Origin: a virus
Length of the DNA stretch: 64,000 bases
Virus record (IMG/VR): IMGVR_UViG_3300044991_001407
Coordinates: 31,038 to 95,037 of that record
Direction: 5' to 3' (one strand)
Shown: positions 42,012 through 48,845 of the stretch, one piece after another
Layout: every line of letters begins with the position of its first letter
Numbering within the stretch: position 1 is the stretch's first letter
Program-made: the position numbers and the translations under genes
Notes under the pieces: model-generated
Told to the model about the DNA's origin: nothing
What the model saw: only the letters and a program-made list of their open reading frames with translations
Database searches by the model: none

Positions 42012-42037
42012 GCCCCCGCCAAAAGCGGGGGTTTTTC
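42012..42037 (+). terminator. Rho-independent terminator
   Basis: The stem CCCCCGC (42013-42019) / GCGGGGG (42025-42031) is followed by TTTTTC. It closes the 41107-41990 group. Confidence 0.9.
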
Positions 42038-42468
42038 TTTGCCTGTCTAAACTTACACAGCTGTAAGTTTACAGGCAGGTGTAACTTTTATGCCCTGCAA
42101 AAGTTACACCTGTGTAAGTTTGCACCGTTGTAAGTTAAGATTTAGTACATGGTTGTAAGTTAACTGAACATATCTTTATGATGTGAGAAAACTAACACTT
42201 GTGTAAGAGAACACGCATGTACTTTATGGAGCCCGCAAACTAACGCACCTGTAAGTTAAGGAATAGGTTGTGTAAGTTATCAAAAGTTGCTGTAAGTTTA
42301 GGGAAAAGGGTATCTGTAACCAGACTGTAACATTCCCTCTGATATATCTCATATGGGCATTGAGTTTCCCGACATTGTTACAAAATGATTACCTTGTGTT
42401 TGTGTTTGGGTTCCGATATTGTTTCTCTTATCAAGCAATAACGCTTGGTACTAACGAAAGGCAAGGAA
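42038..42468. promoter_or_regulatory. Motif-rich spacer upstream of paralogue 1
   Basis: No supported gene. A 10-bp inverted pair TAAACTTACA / TGTAAGTTTA (42048-42071) is followed by many TGTAAG/TGTAAC half sites, TTATCAAAAG, a GATATATCTCATATGGG segment and the ribosome site GAAAGGCAAGGAA. The second half resembles the spacer before 43229. Confidence 0.5.
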
Positions 42469-42741
42469 ATGGAATTTGAAGTAATTGAAGAGTCAGCGAT
42501 GGAATTCGTTCCTCGTGGTCGTCAGAGTCTCGTTCCCCAGGAATTGGTGAACGCATTGCAGAAGTTGGGTAAGGGCAAGGCTCTTAAACTTACAGGCATG
42601 CAAGTTAACCCAACTGCCAAGACTTTCAAGACTGACAAGGCACGAATCAGTGCAACACTCCGCCAAGCCGCAAAACAGGCAAAGTGTGAGGTTCACATTC
42701 GCTGGAGCGTCAATGGCACTCCACAATTGGTAAAGAAGTAA
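42469..42741 (+). CDS. Small basic protein, paralogue 1
   Basis: The 90 residues read MEFEVIEESAMEFVPRGRQS, ALQKLGKGKALKLTGM, KTDKARISATLRQAAKQAKC and VHIRWSVNGTPQLVKK. The protein at 43229 has the same length and order. An acidic start followed by a conserved FVPRGR and a Lys/Arg-rich helix suggests a DNA-binding protein, perhaps for the surrounding palindromes; this is inference. The ATG at 42469 is preceded by AAAGGCAAGGAA. Confidence 0.65.
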   Translation: MEFEVIEESAMEFVPRGRQSLVPQELVNALQKLGKGKALKLTGMQVNPTAKTFKTDKARISATLRQAAKQAKCEVHIRWSVNGTPQLVKK

Positions 42742-42796
42742 TTCACCCCCGAATTACTTCCGTGTAAGTTACACTTAACTTACACGCCTGTAAGGG

Positions 42797-42825
42797 AGCG
42801 GTAGCCTTCGGGCTACCGCTTTCTT
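42797..42825 (+). terminator. Rho-independent terminator with TTCG tetraloop
   Basis: The 10-bp stem AGCGGTAGCC / GGCTACCGCT closed by TTCG (42807-42810) is followed by TTCTT. Confidence 0.9.
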
Positions 42826-43228
42826 ACGCTCTAGTAAACTTACATGAGCGTAAACTTACACGGAGCTTGAGGGCGGGTGTAAGTTTAGTGCACTCCTAAA
42901 CTTACACCCGCTGTAAGATTACACATATGTAAGCTAAGTTTAGTATGTTTATGTAAGTTTACAGTCATGTACTTTATGTAATCCAAATACCAATGTAAGT
43001 TTACACCGAACACCTTTATGGGCAGCCCCGTGTAAGTTTTCTGAATTGGCTTGTAAGTTATCAAAACCTTGATAAAGGTTAGATATATCACTAAAACCCA
43101 TATGCAATAAGGGTTTTATCGGGGTTAGGTAGTATCAATGGGTTAGGGCTTGGACTAATCTGAGTGTTGTCAAAGCAATACCGCAATGACAACCGCTTAG
43201 GCGGTCTAAACTTACAGGAGAGGTAATT
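42826..43228. promoter_or_regulatory. Motif-rich spacer upstream of paralogue 2
   Basis: No supported gene. It holds three exact palindromes (42912, 42952, 42994). The last two form composite elements with TTTATG after 15 bases (42973, 43015). Further on are TAAAACCC / GGGTTTTA (43092-43099, 43111-43118), the ATAAGGGTTTTAT segment shared with 38803, and CTTACAGGAGAGG as ribosome site. Confidence 0.5.
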
Positions 43229-43501
43229 ATGGACTTTGAGTTCATTGACGAAGGGGATATGGATTTCGTACCCCGTGGGCGTAGGTCATCCGTACCTGCC
43301 GAACTGGTGACAGCCATTGCCAAATTGGGCAAGGGCAAAGCCATCCGCGTGTCATCCATGAAGGTGGATGTCACCAAGCCAACCGCAAAGACCGACAAGG
43401 CTCGGGTCTCGGCAACCATCCGCCAAGCAGGCGCACAAGCAAAGACTAAGGTCACGATTGCTTGGTCGCTTGACGGGACACCACAGGTACTGCGTAAGTA
43501 A
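43229..43501 (+). CDS. Small basic protein, paralogue 2
   Basis: The 90 residues read MDFEFIDEGDMDFVPRGRRS, AIAKLGKGKAIRVSSM, KTDKARVSATIRQAGAQAKT and VTIAWSLDGTPQVLRK. Identical length and about half identical residues show duplication of the 42469 gene. Codons here end in C/G far more often than in paralogue 1, so the pair diverged in base composition or was acquired separately. Confidence 0.65.
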   Translation: MDFEFIDEGDMDFVPRGRRSSVPAELVTAIAKLGKGKAIRVSSMKVDVTKPTAKTDKARVSATIRQAGAQAKTKVTIAWSLDGTPQVLRK

Positions 43502-43524
43502 CCCCAAACTTACAGACCTGTAAG

Positions 43525-43556
43525 AGAAGCCCGCTGTTCGCAGCGGGCTTCTTTTA
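43525..43556 (+). terminator. Rho-independent terminator with TTCG tetraloop
   Basis: The 12-bp stem AGAAGCCCGCTG / CAGCGGGCTTCT with TTCG (43537-43540) is followed by TTTATC. Confidence 0.9.
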
Positions 43557-44265
43557 TCTTACCCTTGTGTAAGCTTACACACCAGTAAGTTATGGGCGGG
43601 TGTAATCTTACATTTTTGTAAGATTACACCCGTGTAAACTTACACCACTTCCTTATCTAATTGAGTATGTATTTTCTAATCCAAATCAGAACCTTTATCC
43701 TAATCCTATTTTCAATACTAACTTTATGGAAGCGTAAGGTTACAACCCTGTAAGATTACAGTCCTGTAAGCTTACACCGCTGGAGATAAATAAAAAGGTA
43801 AAGGCTTACCTATGCTTTTAGATAAACCTTTACCTTTATGAGGGGTCTTTTACCCAACTTATATTTTTGGGGATTACATCATTGTAATTTGTATCTAGTA
43901 CTAGAGTAGATACCTAACCTGTTGGTCACACCTAATCATTCCCCGATTTCAATTACAAATTCTTGGACATGATCTTTCACTAATATCCTTGTGATATATC
44001 ACACTAAAGTTTTGATGAGTATGTTCATTTAATTTTTGGGGAATATATACATTAATGTATTCAGAACCTTTATAGGGGGTCATATAGGGTCTCATTCTAT
44101 GTCGCATACAAAAATCCTAAGGAAATAGGGTATATTTCCCTTATTTTATATGGTTTTACTATAAAACACCTATGTATTTAATAGATTCTACACCTTTATT
44201 GAGCGCTTTTCACAACAATTTAGGTATACGGGTAGGTATACGGTATGCTATTCAAGGGCTAATCC
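43557..44265. other. Gene-free convergent region
   Basis: About 700 bases without a supported gene lie between rightward and leftward operons. It holds six exact TGTAA-NN-TTACA copies (43568-43776), a hairpin AAAGGTAAAGG / CCTTTACCTTT (43794-43837), GTATCTA / TAGATAC around CTAGTACTAG (43891-43913), GTGATATATCAC (43991-44002), two TTTTTGGGGA stretches, and a direct repeat TAGGTATACGG near 44221-44243. This could be an origin or a double terminator zone. Confidence 0.5.
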
Positions 44266-44475
44266 CTATCTAATAGCTGTCCACCATTCATCTTCCTTAT
44301 CTTGATCTACTCCAGGTAATTGGTCTACCTTAGATTCAATCCTATTCAGACGATGAATGAGTTTCCTTTCTCTGAGGTAATCCTCTAGTATCTCTATCAT
44401 AGTAACCAATAGATATACCCCGCCAAATATCATGAAGTATGAGGCAACCATTTTTAGAAACAGATCCGTAGTCAT
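44266..44475 (-). CDS. Single-TM protein, last gene of the leftward series
   Basis: The 69 residues start MTTDLFLKMVASYFMIFGGV; the ATG at 44475 follows AAGGGATAAGGAT and avoids overlap with the next gene. One TM helix (YFMIFGGVYLLVTMIEIL) is followed by a basic amphipathic helix (RERKLIHRLNRIESKVDQL). Confidence 0.6.
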   Translation of the reverse strand: MTTDLFLKMVASYFMIFGGVYLLVTMIEILEDYLRERKLIHRLNRIESKVDQLPGVDQDKEDEWWTAIR

Positions 44476-44479
44476 ATCC

Positions 44480-44671
44480 TTATCCCTTCTCAATCGTAAA
44501 GTGAACACTATGCCCACCTGGGTTCTCATCCGTAGATACCATATGATCTATAACCTCATCCAGTTCCAATTCTGCATTACATTTCCTACAATAAACCAGA
44601 ACCTTTTCCCCAGCTTTTAAAACACTCAAAGGGAAGTTCCCATACAATTCCATAACACTATTGGCACTCAT
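44480..44671 (-). CDS. Small CxxC protein
   Basis: About 63 residues from MSANSVMELYGNFPLSVLKA, with VLVYCRKCNAELELDEVIDH in the middle. A single CxxC with later His residues may form a zinc knuckle. The start is uncertain: ATG at 44671 overlaps the neighbour by 14 bases, and in-frame starts exist up to 44695. Confidence 0.5.
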   Translation of the reverse strand: MSANSVMELYGNFPLSVLKAGEKVLVYCRKCNAELELDEVIDHMVSTDENPGGHSVHFTIEKG

Positions 44672-44828
44672 GCCCATACCCCATTTCATTCTCATCTAAT
44701 AACATTTCACACTCATCACAAATATCATAATAAAGCGTACCTGTTTCTATATCCTGAAGGGCTTTTACTCCCGCAATATTTATGCGAGCCATAGCCACTG
44801 CATCAGCTTTGTATTTAACCTTAGTCAT
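44658..44828 (-). CDS. Small zinc-knuckle-like protein
   Basis: The 56 residues start MTKVKYKADAVAMARINIAG (ATG 44828 with AGGTGG upstream) and end YYDICDECEMLLDENEMGYG, HECQ: CxxC and a terminal HxC pair suit one zinc ion. It overlaps both neighbours. Confidence 0.55.
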   Translation of the reverse strand: MTKVKYKADAVAMARINIAGVKALQDIETGTLYYDICDECEMLLDENEMGYGHECQ

Positions 44829-44961
44829 TTTTTGCCACCTGGTCCTTTTCAATAATTAATTTCATTCGTTCCACTATTTTCTTAACTTCTGTATAATGCC
44901 ATACTGGTCTATCAACATAGCCTTCTTCTAATTTAGATAGTATCCTAATAACCCATTCCAT
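44821..44961 (-). CDS. Hypothetical helical microprotein
   Basis: The 46 residues are MEWVIRILSKLEEGYVDRPV, WHYTEVKKIVERMKLI and a charged end. The ATG at 44961 avoids the 52-base overlap that the longest frame would give; AAGAG lies just upstream. Function unknown. Confidence 0.45.
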   Translation of the reverse strand: MEWVIRILSKLEEGYVDRPVWHYTEVKKIVERMKLIIEKDQVAKND

Positions 44962-44971
44962 CTCTTGGCTA

Positions 44972-45184
44972 TTAATCAAGATAATCCTCTTTCCATTGCT
45001 GAACAAGAGCTTTGAGGTTATCAAGGATCTTATAGATTTCGCTAAAGTCAGGGTGATCTTTTATCACAACCCCGATCCTGGTATGTTCCATATCCTCAAT
45101 GAAACCTCTAACAGTTTCTACACCCTTCTCTAATTCTTCAAGGGTTAAATCCATAGCCATTGTCTTAGTTATTCCCTGTTCCAT
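44972..45184 (-). CDS. Hypothetical helical protein
   Basis: The 70 residues are MEQGITKTMAMDLTLEELEK, TVRGFIEDMEHTRIGVVIKD and a C-terminal helix (IYKILDNLKALVQQWKEDYL). The GAAGAG site precedes the ATG. It overlaps the small gene upstream by 16 bases. Confidence 0.55.
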   Translation of the reverse strand: MEQGITKTMAMDLTLEELEKGVETVRGFIEDMEHTRIGVVIKDHPDFSEIYKILDNLKALVQQWKEDYLD

Positions 45185-45306
45185 TTATACTCTTCTTTCC
45201 ATTGAGTTCCGTATTGATCATGCTTTTCAATTGCTCTTCTAACCACATGAATATGAAACTGAATGCCAGCAAACATGCCAACTCCTAATGCCAATATTGT
45301 CTTCAA
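45169..45306 (-). CDS. 45-residue membrane-anchored protein with TTG start
   Basis: A TTG at 45306 is placed five bases after GGGAG. The product MKTILALGVGMFAGIQFHIH, VVRRAIEKHDQYGTQWKEEY has an N-terminal hydrophobic helix and a charged soluble tail. The frame fits exactly between neighbouring genes, which supports it as coding. Confidence 0.55.
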   Translation of the reverse strand: MKTILALGVGMFAGIQFHIHVVRRAIEKHDQYGTQWKEEYKWNRE

Positions 45307-45307
45307 C

Positions 45308-45382
45308 TTAACTCCCTAGTAATAAAATCATAATAAAGATACCGATAATTCCTAACCCAATTCTAACCATTTCAAATGTCAT
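45308..45382 (-). CDS. 24-residue membrane microprotein
   Basis: The ATG at 45382 follows GGAGGAG and overlaps the upstream stop (TAATG). The product MTFEMVRIGLGIIGIFIMIL, LLGS is one hydrophobic helix. The strong ribosome site is the main support. Confidence 0.55.
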   Translation of the reverse strand: MTFEMVRIGLGIIGIFIMILLLGS

Positions 45383-45711
45383 TAAAACTCCTCCTTTTTA
45401 AACCCCAATCCGTATGTATTATCGCATTCCATAATACGACTAAACCCATCTCTCATAACCTTAGCTTGATGCGAACCGCAGCAATAGTCTTGATTATACC
45501 TACTTAGTTTAGTCGCACAATTAACATAACAACAAATACCAGTATTTAGCTTTGAAACATCAAAACCAATTTCTGATAATTTCTTGATAACTCTGGTTTT
45601 TCTTGATTCATTTCTCTTACGATTTATCGCAAGACGAGCTTCAGGATCAACCTTCATCAAAGCTTTTTTCTTTTCGTATTTCACTTTCCTTGACTCTGGA
45701 CTATATGCCAT
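45382..45711 (-). CDS. Basic Cys-cluster protein (HNH/zinc-finger-like)
   Basis: The 109-residue protein has a basic helical first half (RKVKYEKKKALMKVDPEARL, RKRNESRKTRVIKKL) and TGICCYVNCATKLSRYNQDY, CCGSHQAKVMRDG, with five Cys in 25 residues. This resembles the zinc cradle of HNH-type or recombination endonuclease VII-like proteins but lacks an evident catalytic HNH. Nucleic-acid binding is likely. Confidence 0.5.
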   Translation of the reverse strand: MAYSPESRKVKYEKKKALMKVDPEARLAINRKRNESRKTRVIKKLSEIGFDVSKLNTGICCYVNCATKLSRYNQDYCCGSHQAKVMRDGFSRIMECDNTYGLGFKKEEF

Positions 45712-45770
45712 TTGTTCCCTTTTATATATGATAAAAATATTGTTGATATATTAGTTTTTCCTAATGATAA

Positions 45771-46319
45771 TTATAGCTCTACCTTAGGATACATTCCCAT
45801 CTCTTTTTCCCCTAGTTTTAGGTCATCTTTGAACCTGGTCAATGTCTGAACATAAGGTCTAGCTGACTCTAAACTCACTAATGATCTACCATCAAATTCA
45901 TCTAGAATTTCTTTCCTGACATAAACAAAATTCTCTTCCCAATTCTTAGGGTCAATCATATCGTGAATCCTTTGTAGGATAAGTAACATACCCAATGAGT
46001 TATCTGTAATCTCCCAATTTTCACAAGATGTTCTTACAGCATCAATCACACTTGGATTATCAATAGTTTGTGATTCTAAATGGTCATCATAAACATCATC
46101 ATCAATGATATGACCAACGGCACATTTAAGTGTGTCAATAATCGTACCTTGATCATCTCTTATAAAACCACGATAAACGCAATCTCCACTGCTATCCCAT
46201 GTTTCAGTTTCATAATCAAATACACTCTCTTGTGATTTCTCACCCTGTATCAAAAGGTTTGAAACAATATAATCCATCACTTGCATGTCATTTTCTAAAT
46301 CACTCAATTGCATAGTCAT
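45771..46319 (-). CDS. Hypothetical protein, 'CAVGxxIDxDxY' family copy 1
   Basis: The 182-residue protein has DTLKCAVGHIIDDDVYDDHL and MLLILQRIHDMIDPKNWEEN. The 127-residue protein at 48846 has MCAVGCLIDEDLYSEKIENL and MLGELQNIHDEYEPDSWSLK in the same places, so they are paralogues. GGAGG lies nine bases before the ATG. The single Cys in a GxCAVG turn is conserved. Function unknown. Confidence 0.6.
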   Translation of the reverse strand: MTMQLSDLENDMQVMDYIVSNLLIQGEKSQESVFDYETETWDSSGDCVYRGFIRDDQGTIIDTLKCAVGHIIDDDVYDDHLESQTIDNPSVIDAVRTSCENWEITDNSLGMLLILQRIHDMIDPKNWEENFVYVRKEILDEFDGRSLVSLESARPYVQTLTRFKDDLKLGEKEMGMYPKVEL

Positions 46320-46369
46320 ATTAAAATGCCTCCATTTAGCTCTATTTGGCTCTATTTTCGTTTTTAAAG

Positions 46370-46407
46370 GTTAAACACCCCAGATATACCTACCTGGGGT
46401 GTTTAAC
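46370..46407. other. Perfect 14-bp hairpin between operon genes
   Basis: GTTAAACACCCCAG (46370-46383) pairs with CTGGGGTGTTTAAC (46394-46407) around a 10-base loop. No T-run follows on the leftward strand, so it looks more like an RNA-processing or stability element than an intrinsic terminator. AGCTCTATTTGGCTCTATTT repeats nearby. Confidence 0.65.
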
Positions 46408-46412
46408 AAAGA

Positions 46413-46610
46413 TTAAGCTTTTATATCGGATTGATACTCGGCGTGAATATATTTCCAATATTTATTCAATTCAGCAGTGGTAGCTTCAGATGAATCTATA
46501 CCGTTAGACACAGTATGCTGATAATTCAAAAGAATATCGGCATAATCATCATCACAACCTAAAGCATCTTTTACCATGCTTCTCCAGTAATGATTATATT
46601 TATGGATCAC
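46413..46610 (-). CDS. Hypothetical small protein
   Basis: The 65 residues begin MIHKYNHYWRSMVKDALGCD and end in a helix (TAELNKYWKYIHAEYQSDIK). Its start overlaps the upstream stop (ATGA). It lies directly before the 14-bp hairpin. No family recognised. Confidence 0.55.
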   Translation of the reverse strand: MIHKYNHYWRSMVKDALGCDDDYADILLNYQHTVSNGIDSSEATTAELNKYWKYIHAEYQSDIKA

Positions 46611-47233
46611 GATACTACCGCTTCTTTCTTAATGTAATACGGTTCACCATCCATATCAGCTAAACAAATTTCTTCATTTAGAATTCTTGTTAATACATCT
46701 ATTGCTGTAAGGTAATCAATAGTCGTAAAATCAATCATAAGATCTGGGTTATCCCATTCCATACCATATTCATCAGCCTCTTCTAATGATCCATACTCTT
46801 CTACTCGCAAATCAGAATATTTATCTGACTCCATATACATCAACCATTTCCAAATAGAAGCACCATCACCATAATAAAGATTTCTACCCTCTTGATATGT
46901 GAAACCTAAAAATTCATTTGATGTGCTTTCAAAACCTTGAAGCTGAGCTGAATGATCATCAATTGTCAACCACTTAGGCGCTTTCCATTCATTTGCTATT
47001 GCTGTAGCAAATCCTGCAATACAACCCATTGATGTACAATTAAAGATATTTGTACCTTCTTCAATACGAAGAACTCTATTTACATTATATTTACTTGCCA
47101 ACTCACCATCTTCAAATATATATTCTTCATTTCTATCATCACTTAGCTTACCAATAAAGGCAGCCATATTAAATTTCTTTTGTCCATCAAACTTAATGGC
47201 ATCAATTACTCTTTGTAGATTTTGCTTATTCAT
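46607..47233 (-). CDS. Hypothetical protein with 'CxxxGCIAGxA' motif
   Basis: The 208-residue protein contains NVNRVLRIEEGTNIFNCTSM, GCIAGFATAIANEWKAPKW, then FLGFTYQEGRNLYYGDGASI and DYLTAIDVLTRILNEE. The 'C-x-x-x-G-C-I-A-G-x-A' turn followed by an x-L-G-x-xx-xx-LF region is seen in uncharacterised phage proteins. Cys residues at the turn may bind a metal or form a redox pair. Confidence 0.6.
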   Translation of the reverse strand: MNKQNLQRVIDAIKFDGQKKFNMAAFIGKLSDDRNEEYIFEDGELASKYNVNRVLRIEEGTNIFNCTSMGCIAGFATAIANEWKAPKWLTIDDHSAQLQGFESTSNEFLGFTYQEGRNLYYGDGASIWKWLMYMESDKYSDLRVEEYGSLEEADEYGMEWDNPDLMIDFTTIDYLTAIDVLTRILNEEICLADMDGEPYYIKKEAVVS

Positions 47234-47376
47234 CTCATCTCCTTGTAGTTTCCGTTTGCTGTTTCTTTTAGGTTTGTATAAATAATAACTTGACCTTCAT
47301 TATCTTCATCAAAAGAACAATTAGGCAAAAGCTTTTCTAACTTATTGCGTAACTTATCTCCATTTATTTTATTCAT
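47230..47376 (-). CDS. 48-residue 'DNEGQVIIYTNLK' phage protein
   Basis: The ATG at 47376 overlaps the end of the previous gene, and the stop overlaps the next start (ATGA). The product MNKINGDKLRNKLEKLLPNC, SFDEDNEGQVIIYTNLK belongs to a small family widespread in phages (acidic DNxGQxxIYT core). Function unknown. Confidence 0.65.
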   Translation of the reverse strand: MNKINGDKLRNKLEKLLPNCSFDEDNEGQVIIYTNLKETANGNYKEMR

Positions 47377-47608
47377 TCTCAATCCATCCATCATACTCAG
47401 TTATAGTTTCTACTATCATGTTGTATATTAAACCCTGGTAATACTCAGTCATATCGTCAAACTCCATAACTACCTTTTCCCATGACTCATTAGTTACTTT
47501 TGCATCCATGTCTTCAAATAACTCTTTAGCCCACCATGCAATACAAATTTCTTCATCCTGGTCTAAATAATCATTTAGCATCTTGATTGCTTCTTTTACC
47601 GTTGTCAT
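47369..47608 (-). CDS. Hypothetical acidic helical protein
   Basis: The 79 residues run from MTTVKEAIKMLNDYLDQDEE to MIVETITEYDGWIENE. The acidic character and helix pattern (WAKELFEDMDAKVTNESWEK) are similar to other short proteins of the series. It shares an eight-base overlap with the following gene. Confidence 0.55.
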   Translation of the reverse strand: MTTVKEAIKMLNDYLDQDEEICIAWWAKELFEDMDAKVTNESWEKVVMEFDDMTEYYQGLIYNMIVETITEYDGWIENE

Positions 47609-47609
47609 A

Positions 47610-47930
47610 TCAGAATAGTAACGCTTCCTGTACTCTTAGGAAATCCAAAACCTGAAGCCATTTCTCATCACTGAGCGCACCCAAATCAAGGAGGTCTTTT
47701 TCCAACTTATCATTAAGCCCAAGATCTGCCAATTCTTTTACACAGGAGACAAACTCAGGTTTGTTTGTTTCAAAATGAGCAATCTTACCTGTAATAGGGT
47801 TTCTTACATAAACAAATTGCGCACCCTTACAAGGAATCAATAGGCTATAATTTCCGTTAATAGCTCCTTGAATCAATTGCTCTTGTTCTGTCTTTTTGTC
47901 TAGCTTTACTGCAGCCTTTTTAGTTGCCAT
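47610..47930 (-). CDS. Hypothetical protein
   Basis: The 106 residues have a Lys-rich start (ATKKAAVKLDKKTEQEQLIQ), a beta region (SLLIPCKGAQFVYVRNPITG) and a helical C-terminus (LSDEKWLQVLDFLRVQEALL). It overlaps its neighbour by 11 bases. No family recognised. Confidence 0.55.
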   Translation of the reverse strand: MATKKAAVKLDKKTEQEQLIQGAINGNYSLLIPCKGAQFVYVRNPITGKIAHFETNKPEFVSCVKELADLGLNDKLEKDLLDLGALSDEKWLQVLDFLRVQEALLF

Positions 47931-48165
47931 TAGTTATCTCCAATTTTTCCTGTAGTAGTTGTAACATTCTTGTATCTGTTGCCATAATCTTTTCGTTATC
48001 TAATTTGATCCACTCACCCGTACCCATATTGAAAACTGGGGTTGGATAAAATACTTCAACATTTTCAAGATCTAAATCAAAGTTAATCTTGTCATCTTTA
48101 TCAAGCCATGCTTTTACAATAAAGTGATGTTCTTTTCTATGGATATCTCCATGCTTAATCCCCAT
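47920..48165 (-). CDS. Hypothetical protein
   Basis: The 81 residues from MGIKHGDIHRKEHHFIVKAW (ATG 48165; a GTG one codon earlier is possible) through FDLDLENVEVFYPTPVFNMG to MLQLLQEKLEITNGN. The longer frame would run further into the upstream gene. AGGA lies 9-12 bases upstream. Confidence 0.5.
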   Translation of the reverse strand: MGIKHGDIHRKEHHFIVKAWLDKDDKINFDLDLENVEVFYPTPVFNMGTGEWIKLDNEKIMATDTRMLQLLQEKLEITNGN

Positions 48166-48451
48166 CACGATTGTATATCCTTTCAACAGCTTCATGAAAT
48201 GCAATCAGTTTTTTTGCAACCGCTTCTATTTCTTTCTGATTTAAGATTTCAACAGATTCATTAAATGATTCAACCAATCGCTCGGCATCTGATAAATAGA
48301 TACCGTCACCTTGATATTCACTTATATACTCTTCATATTTAGTATTGAATACTGTTTTACCATCCATAAAATCAGACTCAGCTTCAACATTATGAAACCA
48401 AGTATTGTCAGTAGTATCATAACCTAAGATGTAATTATATATTAATGCCAT
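48155..48451 (-). CDS. Hypothetical protein
   Basis: The 98 residues start MALIYNYILGYDTTDNTWFH and contain a helical second half (DAERLVESFNESVEILNQKE). The start overlaps the upstream membrane-protein gene by 17 bases. No family recognised. Confidence 0.55.
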   Translation of the reverse strand: MALIYNYILGYDTTDNTWFHNVEAESDFMDGKTVFNTKYEEYISEYQGDGIYLSDAERLVESFNESVEILNQKEIEAVAKKLIAFHEAVERIYNRDGD

Positions 48452-48842
48452 GATTTAATCCTCCATATTCCGTTGAGACTTTAAGAATATTTATATTTTT
48501 ACCCGATGCTTCATAAGCAACACAAACATCAGACCAACCAGTTTCATATCCAGAATAATATTCAACGCAATCATTATTACCAGAATTATTAATTCTGGTG
48601 CTAATGACTAGATACATAACCCAGAAGAGGATTACGCCAAATACAATAGAAATATTTTTTATTCCATTTTTTATACTGGGTAAAATAGAATCACTGAAGC
48701 CGTGTTCAAAACAATGAAAAACTATTGCTAATAGTAAGAAAAACCAAAAATACATATCATTTTTTGGTGATATATATGTATTTATCCACACAGGGAACAC
48801 AAGCAACCACAAACCTATTCGTGTTATCTTTAGTATTTTCAT
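48435..48842 (-). CDS. Membrane protein with three TM helices
   Basis: This is a 135-residue protein. Hydrophobic helices are at about 8-25 (RIGLWLLVFPVWINTYI), 30-48 (MYFWFFLLLAIVFHCFEH) and 65-85 (NISIVFGVILFWVMYLVI). The outer tail has two Cys (NDCVEYYSGYETGWSDVCVA) that may form a disulphide. A role at the host envelope, such as exclusion, is possible. Confidence 0.6.
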   Translation of the reverse strand: MKILKITRIGLWLLVFPVWINTYISPKNDMYFWFFLLLAIVFHCFEHGFSDSILPSIKNGIKNISIVFGVILFWVMYLVISTRINNSGNNDCVEYYSGYETGWSDVCVAYEASGKNINILKVSTEYGGLNHGINI

Positions 48843-48845
48843 AAT

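Larger units (their letters stand above)
39932..43776. repeat. Dispersed palindromic motif TGTAA-NN-TTACA (14 exact copies)
   Basis: Exact copies start at 39932, 40799, 40888, 40934, 42062, 42912, 42952, 42994, 43568, 43601, 43617, 43633, 43749 and 43765. Many half sites and one-mismatch copies (e.g. 42113) lie between them. All exact copies are outside genes. The centre is GT, GA, GC, TC or AC, so both orientations occur. Another copy is in the terminator at 63462. They often occur as close pairs that could form cruciforms, such as 42048-42071. Confidence 0.9.

Noticed and set aside
39932-43776. Dispersed TGTAA-NN-TTACA as a CRISPR array
   Set aside because: Spacing is irregular (16 to over 1000 bases), units are only 12 bp, and no cas genes are present.
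46370-46407. 14-bp hairpin as a rho-independent terminator
   Set aside because: No T-run follows on the leftward strand, and genes continue directly beyond it.
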